Shown here one piece after another: positions 24,799-32,803 of a stretch of DNA of 64,000 nt. Under the pieces are notes generated by a model, which was given only the letters and a program-made list of their open reading frames with translations, did no database searches and was not told where the DNA came from. The stretch's first letter is position 1. Each line of letters starts with the position of its first letter. This stretch comes from Dongia sedimenti (GTDB lineage: Bacteria > Pseudomonadota > Alphaproteobacteria > Dongiales > Dongiaceae): the NCBI GenBank assembly GCA_030715195.1, contig JAUYVI010000006.1, positions 124,001-188,000 of the forward strand, in the 5' to 3' direction. The position numbers and the translations under genes were made by a program.

Positions 24799-25827
24799 TC
24801 AGGAAGCGAATCTCATCAGGTGCCGCGCTTCCCACCAAAGCCGGACCGCATCGCCCTGCGTCGGCTCGAAATGCGTGTCGCGATTCTGCAGCAGCACGGT
24901 CAGCTCGCCGCCGCCCTCCAGCGCCACGAGGTACCGGGTGTTCGCGCCGAGATAGAGGATGCTGGAAATCGTGCCGCTGACGGTTTGGCCGTCGGCCGGC
25001 GCTGCCACGCGGGCGGGCTCGAGATGGATCTTCTCGGGCCGCACCGAGACCGGTTGCGCGGAGCCGGTGAGGCGTTCGGCAAGCGCGCCGTCGATCAGGT
25101 TGGAGATGCCGACGAAGCCGGCGACGAAGGCGGTCTTCGGCCGTTCGTAGAGCTCGGCCGGCGACGCCATCTGCTCGATGCGGCCATGATTGAAGACGGC
25201 GACCCGGTCGCTCATCGAGAGCGCCTCGCCCTGGTCGTGGGTGACGTAGATGAAGGTGATCCCGACCCGGCGCTGGATCGCCTTCAACTCGACCTGCATC
25301 TGCTCGCGGAGTTTCAGGTCGAGCGCGCCCAGCGGCTCGTCGAGCAGCAGCACGCTCGGCCGGTTGACCAGGGCCCGGGCCAAAGCGACCCGCTGGCGCT
25401 GACCGCCGGAGAGCTGCGACGGCTTCCGGCCGCCGAAGCCGGACAGCGCCACCATGCCCAGCATCTCCTCGGCGCGCTGTTGACGTTCGGCCTTGGGCAC
25501 CTTGCGGATCATCAGGCCGTAGCCGACGTTCTCCAGCACCGTCATGTGCGGGAACAGCGCATAGTCCTGGAACACGGTGTTGACGTCGCGGTCATACGGC
25601 GGGATGCCGGTGACGTCCTGGCCATGGATCGCGACCGCGCCGCCGGTCGGCTGCTCGAAGCCGGCGATCAGGCGCAGGCAGGTGGTCTTGCCGGAGCCGC
25701 TCGGCCCCAGCATGGCGAAGAACTCGCCGTCCTTGATGTCGAAGCTGACGTCATCGACCGCCTTCACCGCGCCGTAATGGCGCGAGACGTTGCGGAACGA
25801 GACCGCGATGGATTCCCCATTCGCCAT
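24799..25827 (-). CDS. potA: ABC transporter ATP-binding protein, spermidine/putrescine type (PotA-like)
   Basis: 342 residues. Walker A is GPSGSGKTT, the signature is LSGGQRQRVALARAL, Walker B is LLLDEPLGALD, and the switch His lies in YVTHDQGEALSMSD. A C-terminal TOBE-like domain begins near residue 265. It energises the PotB/PotC channel. It follows the binding-protein gene by 75 nt; the permease genes are 3.8 kb further along the same strand. Confidence 0.93.
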   Translation of the reverse strand: MANGESIAVSFRNVSRHYGAVKAVDDVSFDIKDGEFFAMLGPSGSGKTTCLRLIAGFEQPTGGAVAIHGQDVTGIPPYDRDVNTVFQDYALFPHMTVLENVGYGLMIRKVPKAERQQRAEEMLGMVALSGFGGRKPSQLSGGQRQRVALARALVNRPSVLLLDEPLGALDLKLREQMQVELKAIQRRVGITFIYVTHDQGEALSMSDRVAVFNHGRIEQMASPAELYERPKTAFVAGFVGISNLIDGALAERLTGSAQPVSVRPEKIHLEPARVAAPADGQTVSGTISSILYLGANTRYLVALEGGGELTVLLQNRDTHFEPTQGDAVRLWWEARHLMRFAS

Positions 25828-25902
25828 GATCGATCGATATCCCCGAAACAGAACGGGCGGACCCTTTCAATCCAGGATCCGCCCGTGCCGCGTCATATCG
25901 GA

Positions 25903-27084
25903 CTATTGGCCGCTCTGGATGCCGTTGAAAGCTTCGGTCCAGGTCTTGTAATCGACGCAGGTCTTGCCGCTCCCGCAGTCCTTGATCGGCGTCTTCCAGA
26001 AATGGATCTTGTCGAAAAGCTCCGAGCCGTTGCCCTTGCAGCCTTCGTCGCCGAGGATCGCTTGACCCTTGCACGCTGCAGGCACCGAGGGAACGCTGCC
26101 GAACCAGGAAGCGACCCCCGCCTGTGTTGCAGGCTCCAGTGAGTGATTGAGCCAAAGGTAAGCGCAGTTCGGATGAGGCGCGCTGGATGCCATCATCGTA
26201 GTATCCGACCAGCCGGTCGAGCCTTCGTCAGGCACCGTGCTGCCGACTTTGATCTTGCTCTCCTTGTCGGCCTGAATCGTGTTCACCTGGTAGGGCCAGG
26301 AGGTTGCGGCGACGATTCCTTCATTCTTGAACTCGTCGATCTGTGCCGCCGCATCGGTCCAATACTTGGCGACCAGCTGGCGCTGACCCTTCAGAAGATC
26401 AACTGCGGCCGCGAATTGCTTCTCGTCGAGATAGTACGGATCGGTGATACCGAGCTCGGGATTGTGCTTCATGAGAAAGAGAGCCGCGTCGGCGATATAG
26501 ATCGGGCCGCCATAGGCCTCGACCCGGCCCTTGTTGGACTTGCCGTCCGCCAGGGTCGTCTCCTTGAACACGACATCCCAGGACTTCGGCGCTTCCTTGA
26601 AGGCCGCGGTGTTGTACATCAGCACGTTCGGACCCCACTGATATGAGGCACCGTAGTGCTTGCCGTCGACCGTGTGCCACGGCGCATTCTGCAGCCGGGG
26701 ATCGATGGTCGAATAATTGGGAACCAGCGCGGTGTTGATTTCCTGCACCGTGCCACCGCGAATAAGGCGCATGGTGGCGTCTCCAGACGCGGTCACCAGG
26801 TCATAGCCTCCGGCATTCATCAGCGAGACCATCTCGTCCGATGTGCCGGCGATCTTTACCGAGACCTTGCAGCCGGTCGCCTTCTCGAAACCGGTCACCC
26901 AGTCGTAGCTCTTGTCGTTCGAACCGTCTTCGATGTAGCCGGTCCAAGCGATGATCGCGACCTCGCCTTCGCCGGCGCCGATCTTCTGCAGCATATCCGC
27001 CTGTGCATTGTAGGGCTGTGCGAAAGCCGCGCCGACCGCGACGCCGGCGGCGGTCATGAGTGCAAGCCTGGTGAAACGAGACAT
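25903..27084 (-). CDS. Periplasmic substrate-binding protein, spermidine/putrescine type (PotD/PotF-like)
   Basis: 393 residues with a signal peptide ending near AQA (about residue 28). IIAWTGYIEDG, WVTGFEKATGCKVSV and YDLVTASGD match the polyamine-binding protein class. Three Cys pairs near the C-terminus (ACKGQAILGDEGCKG, DCGSGKTCVD) suggest disulfides in the periplasm. The ATG at 27084 follows GAGAGGGAA. First gene of the transporter cluster. Ligand polyamine by family. Confidence 0.9.
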   Translation of the reverse strand: MSRFTRLALMTAAGVAVGAAFAQPYNAQADMLQKIGAGEGEVAIIAWTGYIEDGSNDKSYDWVTGFEKATGCKVSVKIAGTSDEMVSLMNAGGYDLVTASGDATMRLIRGGTVQEINTALVPNYSTIDPRLQNAPWHTVDGKHYGASYQWGPNVLMYNTAAFKEAPKSWDVVFKETTLADGKSNKGRVEAYGGPIYIADAALFLMKHNPELGITDPYYLDEKQFAAAVDLLKGQRQLVAKYWTDAAAQIDEFKNEGIVAATSWPYQVNTIQADKESKIKVGSTVPDEGSTGWSDTTMMASSAPHPNCAYLWLNHSLEPATQAGVASWFGSVPSVPAACKGQAILGDEGCKGNGSELFDKIHFWKTPIKDCGSGKTCVDYKTWTEAFNGIQSGQ

Positions 27085-27253
27085 TTCCCTCTCCCCGTCC
27101 AAGTTCAACGTTATGGGCGCCTGTGCCGGCGCCATGATAGAGGCCGCCGCGACGTTCTCACTGCGTTCGCGTGCGACGTTCCAGGGCGAACGGTAGCCCG
27201 GCGCCCAGTGCTTTGAACAGGGGGTTTTGAAACCCGCTTCGCCGGCGACAGGC

Positions 27254-28351
27254 TTAGCCGGCCTTGGGCATGAAGAAGCTGCGGAACGAGGTCTCGATCG
27301 TTTCGCGGGCGATGTCTCGCGTGATGAACACGATGCGCGAATGCCGGTCCGAATCGGGCCAGGCGGGCAGGGCGATCGGCGGATGGAACAGGTGCTGCAC
27401 GCCGTGGATGGCGATCGGCGAATCCTCGCCGGCGACGTTCAGGATGCCTTTCAGGCGCAGCAGATTCTCGCCATGGCCGGTGATCAGCATCTCGATCCAC
27501 TCGACGAAGGTCGCCCAATCCAGCGGCCGGTCCCAGTCCAGCGCAAAGGCCGCGATCCGCGAATCGTGCCGATTGACGTCATGGGGGTCCTGGTCGCGAT
27601 GCGCATGGTCGTGACCGTGATCGTGGTGGTGATCGTGCCCGTGGTCATGGTCGTGGCCATGATCGGAATAGGCCTCGGCCTTCAGCCAGCGGCGCACGTC
27701 CAGGCTCTTGGTCTCCGGATTGTAGAGGCCGGCATTCAGCAGCTCCGCGGCATCGATCCGGCCATCGCGGATGGCGTGGATCGGCGCCGCGGGATTGAGC
27801 TTCCTGAGGCGCTCCTGCAGCGCCTCCACCTTCGGCGCCGCGGCGAGATCGCTCTTGGTCAGCAGAATGCGGTCGGCGACCGCGGCCTGCTTCACCGATT
27901 CCATCTGCCGGTCGAGCTGGTCCATGCCGTTGACCGCATCGACCGTGGTGATCACGCCGTCCAGGCGGTAACATTCCGAGACCAGGGGATCCTGCATCAG
28001 CGTGTGGAGCACCGGCGCCGGGTCGGCGAGCCCGGTGGTCTCGATCACCACGCGCTTGAACTGTGGGATCGAGCCCTTGCGCCGGCGCAGGAACAGGCTG
28101 CGCAAAGTGTCCACGAGATCGCCGCGAATTGTGCAGCAGAGGCAGCCGCTGGAGAGCACGACCGTATCGTCGCTCGAGTTTTCGACCAGCAGATGGTCGA
28201 GCCCGACATCGCCGAACTCGTTGATGACGACGGCGGTATCGGCCATGGCCGGTTGCGGCAACAGGTGCTTGAGAAGCGTGGTCTTGCCGGAGCCGAGGAA
28301 GCCGGTGATGACCGAGACCGGGATCCGTTCGGTGGCTGGTTGATCGCTCAC
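27254..28351 (-). CDS. COG0523 (CobW-type) G3E GTPase with a His-rich metal-binding stretch
   Basis: 365 residues. Walker A is GFLGSGKTT (17-25), the metal-binding GCLCC motif has Cys70, Cys72 and Cys73, the base-recognition motif is TKSD. A stretch near residues 230-255 is almost only His and Asp (DHGHDHDHGHDHHHDHGHDH), typical of zinc or other transition-metal insertion GTPases. The C-terminal CobW_C domain follows. GTG at 28351 overlaps the haem A synthase stop (GTGA), so the two are co-translated. The metal served is not fixed by sequence. Confidence 0.9.
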   Translation of the reverse strand: MSDQPATERIPVSVITGFLGSGKTTLLKHLLPQPAMADTAVVINEFGDVGLDHLLVENSSDDTVVLSSGCLCCTIRGDLVDTLRSLFLRRRKGSIPQFKRVVIETTGLADPAPVLHTLMQDPLVSECYRLDGVITTVDAVNGMDQLDRQMESVKQAAVADRILLTKSDLAAAPKVEALQERLRKLNPAAPIHAIRDGRIDAAELLNAGLYNPETKSLDVRRWLKAEAYSDHGHDHDHGHDHHHDHGHDHAHRDQDPHDVNRHDSRIAAFALDWDRPLDWATFVEWIEMLITGHGENLLRLKGILNVAGEDSPIAIHGVQHLFHPPIALPAWPDSDRHSRIVFITRDIARETIETSFRSFFMPKAG

Positions 28352-29436
28352 GATGCGGCTCCGACGCGCTTCAGGCCATGCAGGGTGTAGAGCGTCGCGG
28401 TCAGCAGGATGACCGCGCCGCCTTGATGCGCCACCGCGAGCGGCAACGGCACCACCAGCATCAATGTGCTGATGCCGAGAGCCACCTGCAGCACCAGGGC
28501 CGCCAGCAGAATCCCGGAGCGCGCCTTGACCGTTTCCGGGAGATCGCTGCGCCGGACGCGCGCGACCAGCCAGAGCAGCGCCGCCGTCACCAGGCCGGCG
28601 CCGATCCGATGCAGGAACTGCGCGGTCACCGGGTTCTCGGTCGGATTCACCCACCAGGGCGACATCGAGAAGACGTCGGGCGCGATCCAATCGCCGTTCA
28701 TGAAGGGAAAGTCGTTGTAGATGAGGCCGCCGTGCAGGCCGGCCACCAGGCCGCCCAGGGCGAGCTCGATCGCAATCAAGACCAGCAGGAAGATCGCGTG
28801 GCGGCGCAGCGGACGCGCGACCGACGCATTGCCGGCAAGCGGTCGCGGCCGCAGCAGATCGAAGGCGCACCACAGGATCAGCGCATAGATGATCAGCGCC
28901 AGGCCGAGATGCAGCACCAGGCGATACTGGCTGACCGAATCGCGATCCTCGAAGCCGCTCGCGACCATGTACCAGCCGATCCCGCCCTGCAACGCGCCGA
29001 GCAGGAAGATTGCCCCCAGCTTCGACGCCCAGGCTCTGCGAAGATAGCCCTTCGCCAGGAACCAGAGGAACGGCAGGAAGAAGACGATGCCGATCAGCCG
29101 CCCCCAGAGCCGATGGCTGTACTCCCACCAGAAGATGCCCTGGAACTCCGCCAGACTCATGCCGTGGTTCACGTTCTTGTACTGCGATATCTCGCGGTAG
29201 AGCGCGAACACCCGCTCCCATTCGGCCGTGCTCATCGGCGGCAGCGTGCCCATCAGCGGCTTCCATTCCATGATGGAAAGCCCGCTGCCCGAGAGCCGGG
29301 TGATGCCGCCCAGGAGCACCATCACGAAGATCATGGCGGCGCAGACCAGCAGCCAGACGGCGACGGCGCGATCATGCCCGTCGCGCGGCTCTGCGCCGGA
29401 TTGAGCCAGCGTGCGGGAGGCGAAAACCTGGGTCAT
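28348..29436 (-). CDS. ctaA: Haem A synthase (CtaA/COX15)
   Basis: 362 residues with eight predicted helices. The conserved blocks GGITRLSGSGLSI, WWEYSHRLWGRLIG (His ligand), LHLGLALIIY, FLHRIGAGLV and AHQGGA (His ligand) are those of type 2 alphaproteobacterial/mitochondrial COX15. It oxidises haem O to haem A for cytochrome c oxidase in the inner membrane. The ATG at 29436 is preferred over the frame start at 29493 because the family begins near there. Coupled downstream to the COG0523 GTPase. Confidence 0.95.
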   Translation of the reverse strand: MTQVFASRTLAQSGAEPRDGHDRAVAVWLLVCAAMIFVMVLLGGITRLSGSGLSIMEWKPLMGTLPPMSTAEWERVFALYREISQYKNVNHGMSLAEFQGIFWWEYSHRLWGRLIGIVFFLPFLWFLAKGYLRRAWASKLGAIFLLGALQGGIGWYMVASGFEDRDSVSQYRLVLHLGLALIIYALILWCAFDLLRPRPLAGNASVARPLRRHAIFLLVLIAIELALGGLVAGLHGGLIYNDFPFMNGDWIAPDVFSMSPWWVNPTENPVTAQFLHRIGAGLVTAALLWLVARVRRSDLPETVKARSGILLAALVLQVALGISTLMLVVPLPLAVAHQGGAVILLTATLYTLHGLKRVGAAS

Positions 29437-29509
29437 TGCGGCAGGAACATAGCCGGATTTCGGGAGAATTCCACCCGCAAGCGCACGCGGCAAAAAGCCC
29501 CGAAAAGCC

Positions 29510-30283
29510 CTAGCTTTCGTAGCTCGGGTCGATGCGATGGACCTTGCGCAGCAGGGCTCGGAAGATGTTCTCGCTGACGCTGTTCGGTCCGAAATTGTCG
29601 GCGTCCTTCTGGCAGCGCAGCCGGACTTCGTCGGAAACGATGTTGTCGGGGCCGGCCATGGCTTCGGCCGTGACCTGGACTTCGGCGGAGCGCTGGAATC
29701 GCCACATGTTCCAGAATGCCTCGCCGATGCTGCGGCCGATGGTGAGGACGCCGTGGTTGCGCATGATCAGCACGGTGTTCTTCGACCCGAGATTGGCGAC
29801 GATGCGCTCCTTCTCGCCCTCGTAGAGCGAAAGGCCCTCGAAGTCGTGATAGCCGATGCGCCCGACGAATTGCGAGGCGTAGATCGAATTGAGGTTGAGG
29901 CCGTTCTTCTTCATCGAGACGGCCTGCGCCACGGTCGTGTGGGTGTGCGCGATGCAGATCGCATCCTCGCGGCCGGCATGGACCGCGCTGTGGATCACGA
30001 AGCCGGCCGGGTTCACCGGCCAGTCGGAATGCCCGACGATCTTGCCCTGCAGGTCGATCTTCACCAGGTTCGAGGCGGTGACCTCGTCATAGGTGAGGCC
30101 ATAGGGGTTGATCAGGAAGTGATGCTCCGGCCCCGGCACGCGGACCGTGATGTGGTTCATGATCGTCTCGCTCCAGCCGAGATGATCGAAGATCCGGTAG
30201 CAGCCGGCGAGATCGACGCGCAGGCGCCATTCTTCGGCGTTGATGCCGGATTGCTGAGCGGCGGCTGGGCTTTGAACGTTCAT
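29510..30283 (-). CDS. Class II aldolase/adducin-family protein
   Basis: 257 residues. The zinc ligands of the family are visible in CIAHTHTT (two His) and MRNHGVLT (third His). LAGCYRIFDHLGWSETIMNHITVRVPG is the usual N-terminal block. Members act on sugar phosphates or related hydroxy compounds; the closest named relatives are of unsettled substrate. Stand-alone between ctaA and the cytidine deaminase. Confidence 0.87.
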   Translation of the reverse strand: MNVQSPAAAQQSGINAEEWRLRVDLAGCYRIFDHLGWSETIMNHITVRVPGPEHHFLINPYGLTYDEVTASNLVKIDLQGKIVGHSDWPVNPAGFVIHSAVHAGREDAICIAHTHTTVAQAVSMKKNGLNLNSIYASQFVGRIGYHDFEGLSLYEGEKERIVANLGSKNTVLIMRNHGVLTIGRSIGEAFWNMWRFQRSAEVQVTAEAMAGPDNIVSDEVRLRCQKDADNFGPNSVSENIFRALLRKVHRIDPSYES

Positions 30284-30363
30284 GGGCGGACCTCGGCGGG
30301 CAAATTCCGAGCGATTCCCGCATATCCCCCGCCGGGATGCAACTCCCGAGCGGACGAGGAAAA

Positions 30364-30789
30364 CTAAGGCTTGCGGCGGTATTTGTCCGGCAGCAGCGCC
30401 TCGACCGGGCGGCGGTGAATGCCTTCGCCGCCGTCGAGCAGCACGGCGGCACCGGGCGCGAAGTCGTTCAGCATCTCGCGGCAGATGCCGCAGGGCGAGA
30501 CCAGCTGCGGCTCGCGGTGCTGCTCGCGCGGCCGGGGATGGCGCACCGATACGATGGAATCGATCTCCTTCTCGCCGGCGCTCATCGCCTGCCCGAGCGC
30601 CACGGCCTCGGCGCAGACCGAGGCGCGGCCGACATAGGTGTCGAGATGGATGCCGGAATAGATCTGGCCGCTCTTGCCCCGCACCGCGGCGGCGATGTGA
30701 TGGCGGTTCTCGAGATAGCGGCTCTTGATGAGCTCGGTCGCGATCTCGATCAATTCGCGGTCGGCGGCCGAAACCGCGGGCTTGGTCAC
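30364..30789 (-). CDS. Cytidine deaminase-like protein
   Basis: 141 residues. The zinc site is complete: VCAEAV (Cys59, catalytic Glu61) and SPCGICREM (Cys100, Cys103), the all-cysteine tetrameric cytidine/blasticidin-deaminase type. It would turn cytidine to uridine in the cytosol. GTG at 30789 overlaps the stop of the FNR-type regulator gene (GTGA), so translation is coupled. Blasticidin-type or other nucleoside substrates are possible. Confidence 0.85.
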   Translation of the reverse strand: MTKPAVSAADRELIEIATELIKSRYLENRHHIAAAVRGKSGQIYSGIHLDTYVGRASVCAEAVALGQAMSAGEKEIDSIVSVRHPRPREQHREPQLVSPCGICREMLNDFAPGAAVLLDGGEGIHRRPVEALLPDKYRRKP

Positions 30790-31529
30790 GCAGTGCCTTC
30801 GGCGATTGCGGTCAAGCCCTCGAGGTTTCGGATCACGACCTCGTTGTTGTGCGCGATCCGGATATGGCCGGACGCCTTCAGCTTGGTGAACTGGCGCGAA
30901 ACCGTCTCGATGGTGAGGCCGAGATAGTCGGCGATCTCGCTGCGGTTCATCGGCAGATCGATCGGTGCTCCGGCGACGCCCCGCGCCTTGGCCTTGTGCG
31001 CCAGCAGCAGCAGGAAGGTGGCCAGCCGTTCCTGCGCGGTCTTTCTCCCCAGCAACAGCATCCATTCCTGGGCGAGATCGAGATCCTCGTTGGCGAGCTT
31101 CAGGAGCCGGCGCTCGAGGTTCGGCATCTCGCGGATTAATCGCTGGATCGCCGGGAAGGGGAAGACGCAGATCTCGACCGGGGTCAGCGCTTCCGCGAAG
31201 GCATGCGAGGTCTCCTGCGTCGGCGAGCCGACGAAGTCGCCGGGAAAGAAGAAGCCGACCACCTGCTGCCGCCCGTCGGCCAGCAGCTTGAAGCATTTGA
31301 TCGTGCCTTGCACCACCGTCCCGACCATGCTGGTCGGCTCCTCGGCGGCAAACACCAGGGAGCCCGGCTCGTAGAGCTTGGTGACGGCGATGCCGCGCAA
31401 GCGTTCCAGTTCCGGCCCCGAAAGGGCGGTGCAGACCGCGATCTCTCGGACCGCGCAGTGGGCACAATCCTGGGGTGCCGCCGCTTCCGTCTCATGGCGG
31501 GGGCAGGCATTCCCGACGACCAGCTTCAT
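30786..31529 (-). CDS. FNR-type oxygen-responsive Crp/Fnr regulator (FnrN/FixK group)
   Basis: 247 residues. The N-terminal Cys cluster C22-x2-C25-x7-C33 plus Cys121 (EICVFPF, position of the fourth FNR ligand) indicates a [4Fe-4S] oxygen sensor. The cyclic-nucleotide-fold domain runs from about 40 to 160. The helix-turn-helix (EIADYLGLTIETVSRQFTKL) has the E-x2-S-R recognition residues that read TTGAY half-sites. The ATG at 31529 follows AGGAG. A matching site lies upstream, so it may control itself. Confidence 0.92.
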   Translation of the reverse strand: MKLVVGNACPRHETEAAAPQDCAHCAVREIAVCTALSGPELERLRGIAVTKLYEPGSLVFAAEEPTSMVGTVVQGTIKCFKLLADGRQQVVGFFFPGDFVGSPTQETSHAFAEALTPVEICVFPFPAIQRLIREMPNLERRLLKLANEDLDLAQEWMLLLGRKTAQERLATFLLLLAHKAKARGVAGAPIDLPMNRSEIADYLGLTIETVSRQFTKLKASGHIRIAHNNEVVIRNLEGLTAIAEGTA

Positions 31530-31569
31530 CCAAGGCTCCTGGGGGCGCTCTCGTTTCGCATCGTCCGGC

Positions 31570-31583
31570 TTGACCCGGGTCAA
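31570..31583. promoter_or_regulatory. FNR/FixK-type binding site upstream of the FNR-type gene
   Basis: TTGACCCGGGTCAA is a perfect 14-bp palindrome of the form TTGAC-N4-GTCAA. Its centre is about 47 nt from the regulator's start codon, so the protein could bind close to its own promoter. The match to the FNR/FixK consensus is seen; autoregulation is inferred. Confidence 0.7.
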
Positions 31584-31624
31584 GTCAAGGCAAGGGACCT
31601 GCGGCGAATTTACCTGTCGGTTCC

Positions 31625-31981
31625 CTACCACTTCTTGAAGATGAAGTAGGCGGCGGCACAAATGAAGGCAAAACCGACTAGGTGATTCCACTTAATGGAC
31701 TCGCCGAGATAGGCCCAGGAGAAGACCGAAAACACCAGCAGCGTCACGATCTCCTGGATCGTCTTCAACTGCGCGGGCGAGTAGATGGCGCTGCCATAGC
31801 GATTGGCGGGGACGGCGAAGCAATACTCCACGAAGGCGATGCCCCAGCTGACCAGAACCACCGTCCAGAGCGGGACCTCCTTGAACTTCAGGTGGCCATA
31901 CCAGGCGAAGGTCATGAAGACATTGGAGCAGAGCAGCAACGCGATCGGCATCACTGACGCGGGAATGGCGAAGGAGGGCAT
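31625..31981 (-). CDS. DMT-superfamily small membrane protein (DUF486)
   Basis: 118 residues, four predicted helices. MTFAWYGHLKF, WGIAFVEYCFAVPANRYG, SPAQLKTIQE and YLGESIKWNHLVGFAFICAAAYFIF are characteristic DUF486 blocks. It resembles half of a drug/metabolite transporter and would work as a dimer in the inner membrane; the substrate is unknown. Confidence 0.87.
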   Translation of the reverse strand: MPSFAIPASVMPIALLLCSNVFMTFAWYGHLKFKEVPLWTVVLVSWGIAFVEYCFAVPANRYGSAIYSPAQLKTIQEIVTLLVFSVFSWAYLGESIKWNHLVGFAFICAAAYFIFKKW

Positions 31982-32119
31982 GGGGAGGGTCCGGATGCGG
32001 TTTGACGGGTGCGGGAGATGCCGCGATTACCACGTTCCGGCCGCAGCCGACAGGGGCGCCGGAATCAAGGCGCCCATGCGGAAACCTGTCGGCAAAAGGC
32101 GTCCGCGAATCCTGCCCTG

Positions 32120-32156
32120 AGAAAGGCGTCGGCGCCGCAACCGGCGGCGCCGACGC
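32120..32156 (-). terminator. Terminator after the Hsp20 gene
   Basis: A perfect 12-bp stem, GCGTCGGCGCCG (32126-32137) / CGGCGCCGACGC (32145-32156) with a 7-nt loop, lies 12 nt past the Hsp20 stop. On the minus strand it is followed by CTTTCTC. Confidence 0.65.
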
Positions 32157-32168
32157 GGTGGTGCGGGG

Positions 32169-32678
32169 CTACTTGGCCTTGACTTCGATCTTCTTCGTCT
32201 TGGCCACGGCTGTCGCCGGCCGCGGGATGACGACCTTCAGCACGCCCTTCGAGAAGTCGGCCGAGACTTTCTCCGAATCCGCCTCGAAGGGCAGGGTGAT
32301 CGAGCGGGCGAAGCTGCCATAGGAGCGCTCCATCAGGTGGTAACCCTTCTCCTTGTCGCCTTCCTCTTTCTCGATCTTCTTCTCGCCCCGGATGGTCAGC
32401 ACGTCATCCTGAAGCTCGACCTCGACATCCTTCTCGTCGACGCCCGGGAGCTCGGCACTCACCTCGAGTCCGGTTTCGGTCTCCTTCACGTCGATGCGCG
32501 GCGCGGCCGCGCCGGTGAAGGCGACCGGCAGGCCGTTGCTGCTGCTGCCGAAACCTTTCATCATGTCGTCAAAGAAGCGGTCCATGTCCCGCCGCATGGC
32601 GGTGAACGGGTCCACGTCATAGCCGCCCCGGCTCGGGACATTGGAGCGCGCGAACGGCATCAAGGATTTCAAGCTCAT
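32169..32678 (-). CDS. Small heat-shock protein Hsp20
   Basis: 169 residues. An N-terminal arm (AMRRDMDRFFDDMMKGFG) is followed by the alpha-crystallin domain (about 55-160) with ELPGVDEKDVEVEL, LTIRGEKK and the closing FSKGVLKVVIPR. The C-terminus has KKIEVKAK, containing the I-x-V anchor for oligomer assembly. It holds unfolding proteins in solution during stress. AGGAGG precedes the ATG and a heat-shock promoter lies about 90 nt upstream. Confidence 0.95.
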   Translation of the reverse strand: MSLKSLMPFARSNVPSRGGYDVDPFTAMRRDMDRFFDDMMKGFGSSSNGLPVAFTGAAAPRIDVKETETGLEVSAELPGVDEKDVEVELQDDVLTIRGEKKIEKEEGDKEKGYHLMERSYGSFARSITLPFEADSEKVSADFSKGVLKVVIPRPATAVAKTKKIEVKAK

Positions 32679-32744
32679 GTCATCCTCCTTTTTAGAGCAA
32701 TGATCCGGAACCGCCCGCCGGCGGCACGATTCCAGATTTATCCG

Positions 32745-32776
32745 CGCATATAGGAAGGGCTTTGACCTATCGCAAG
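32745..32776 (-). promoter_or_regulatory. RpoH (sigma-32) promoter of the Hsp20 gene
   Basis: On the minus strand CTTG (32776-32773) is followed after exactly 18 nt by CCTATAT (32754-32748) and then GCG. This fits the alphaproteobacterial heat-shock consensus CTTG-N17/18-CYTATNT-NNG without a mismatch. The start codon is 70 nt downstream. Confidence 0.8.
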
Positions 32777-32803
32777 CCGGACGCCGGGTCGCACCCGGCG
32801 GTC

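Noticed and set aside
27254-29266. A 670-residue version of the COG0523 GTPase extended over ctaA
   Set aside because: The extra N-terminal half is out of frame with the haem A synthase and low-complexity; the GTG at 28351 begins the conserved GTPase.
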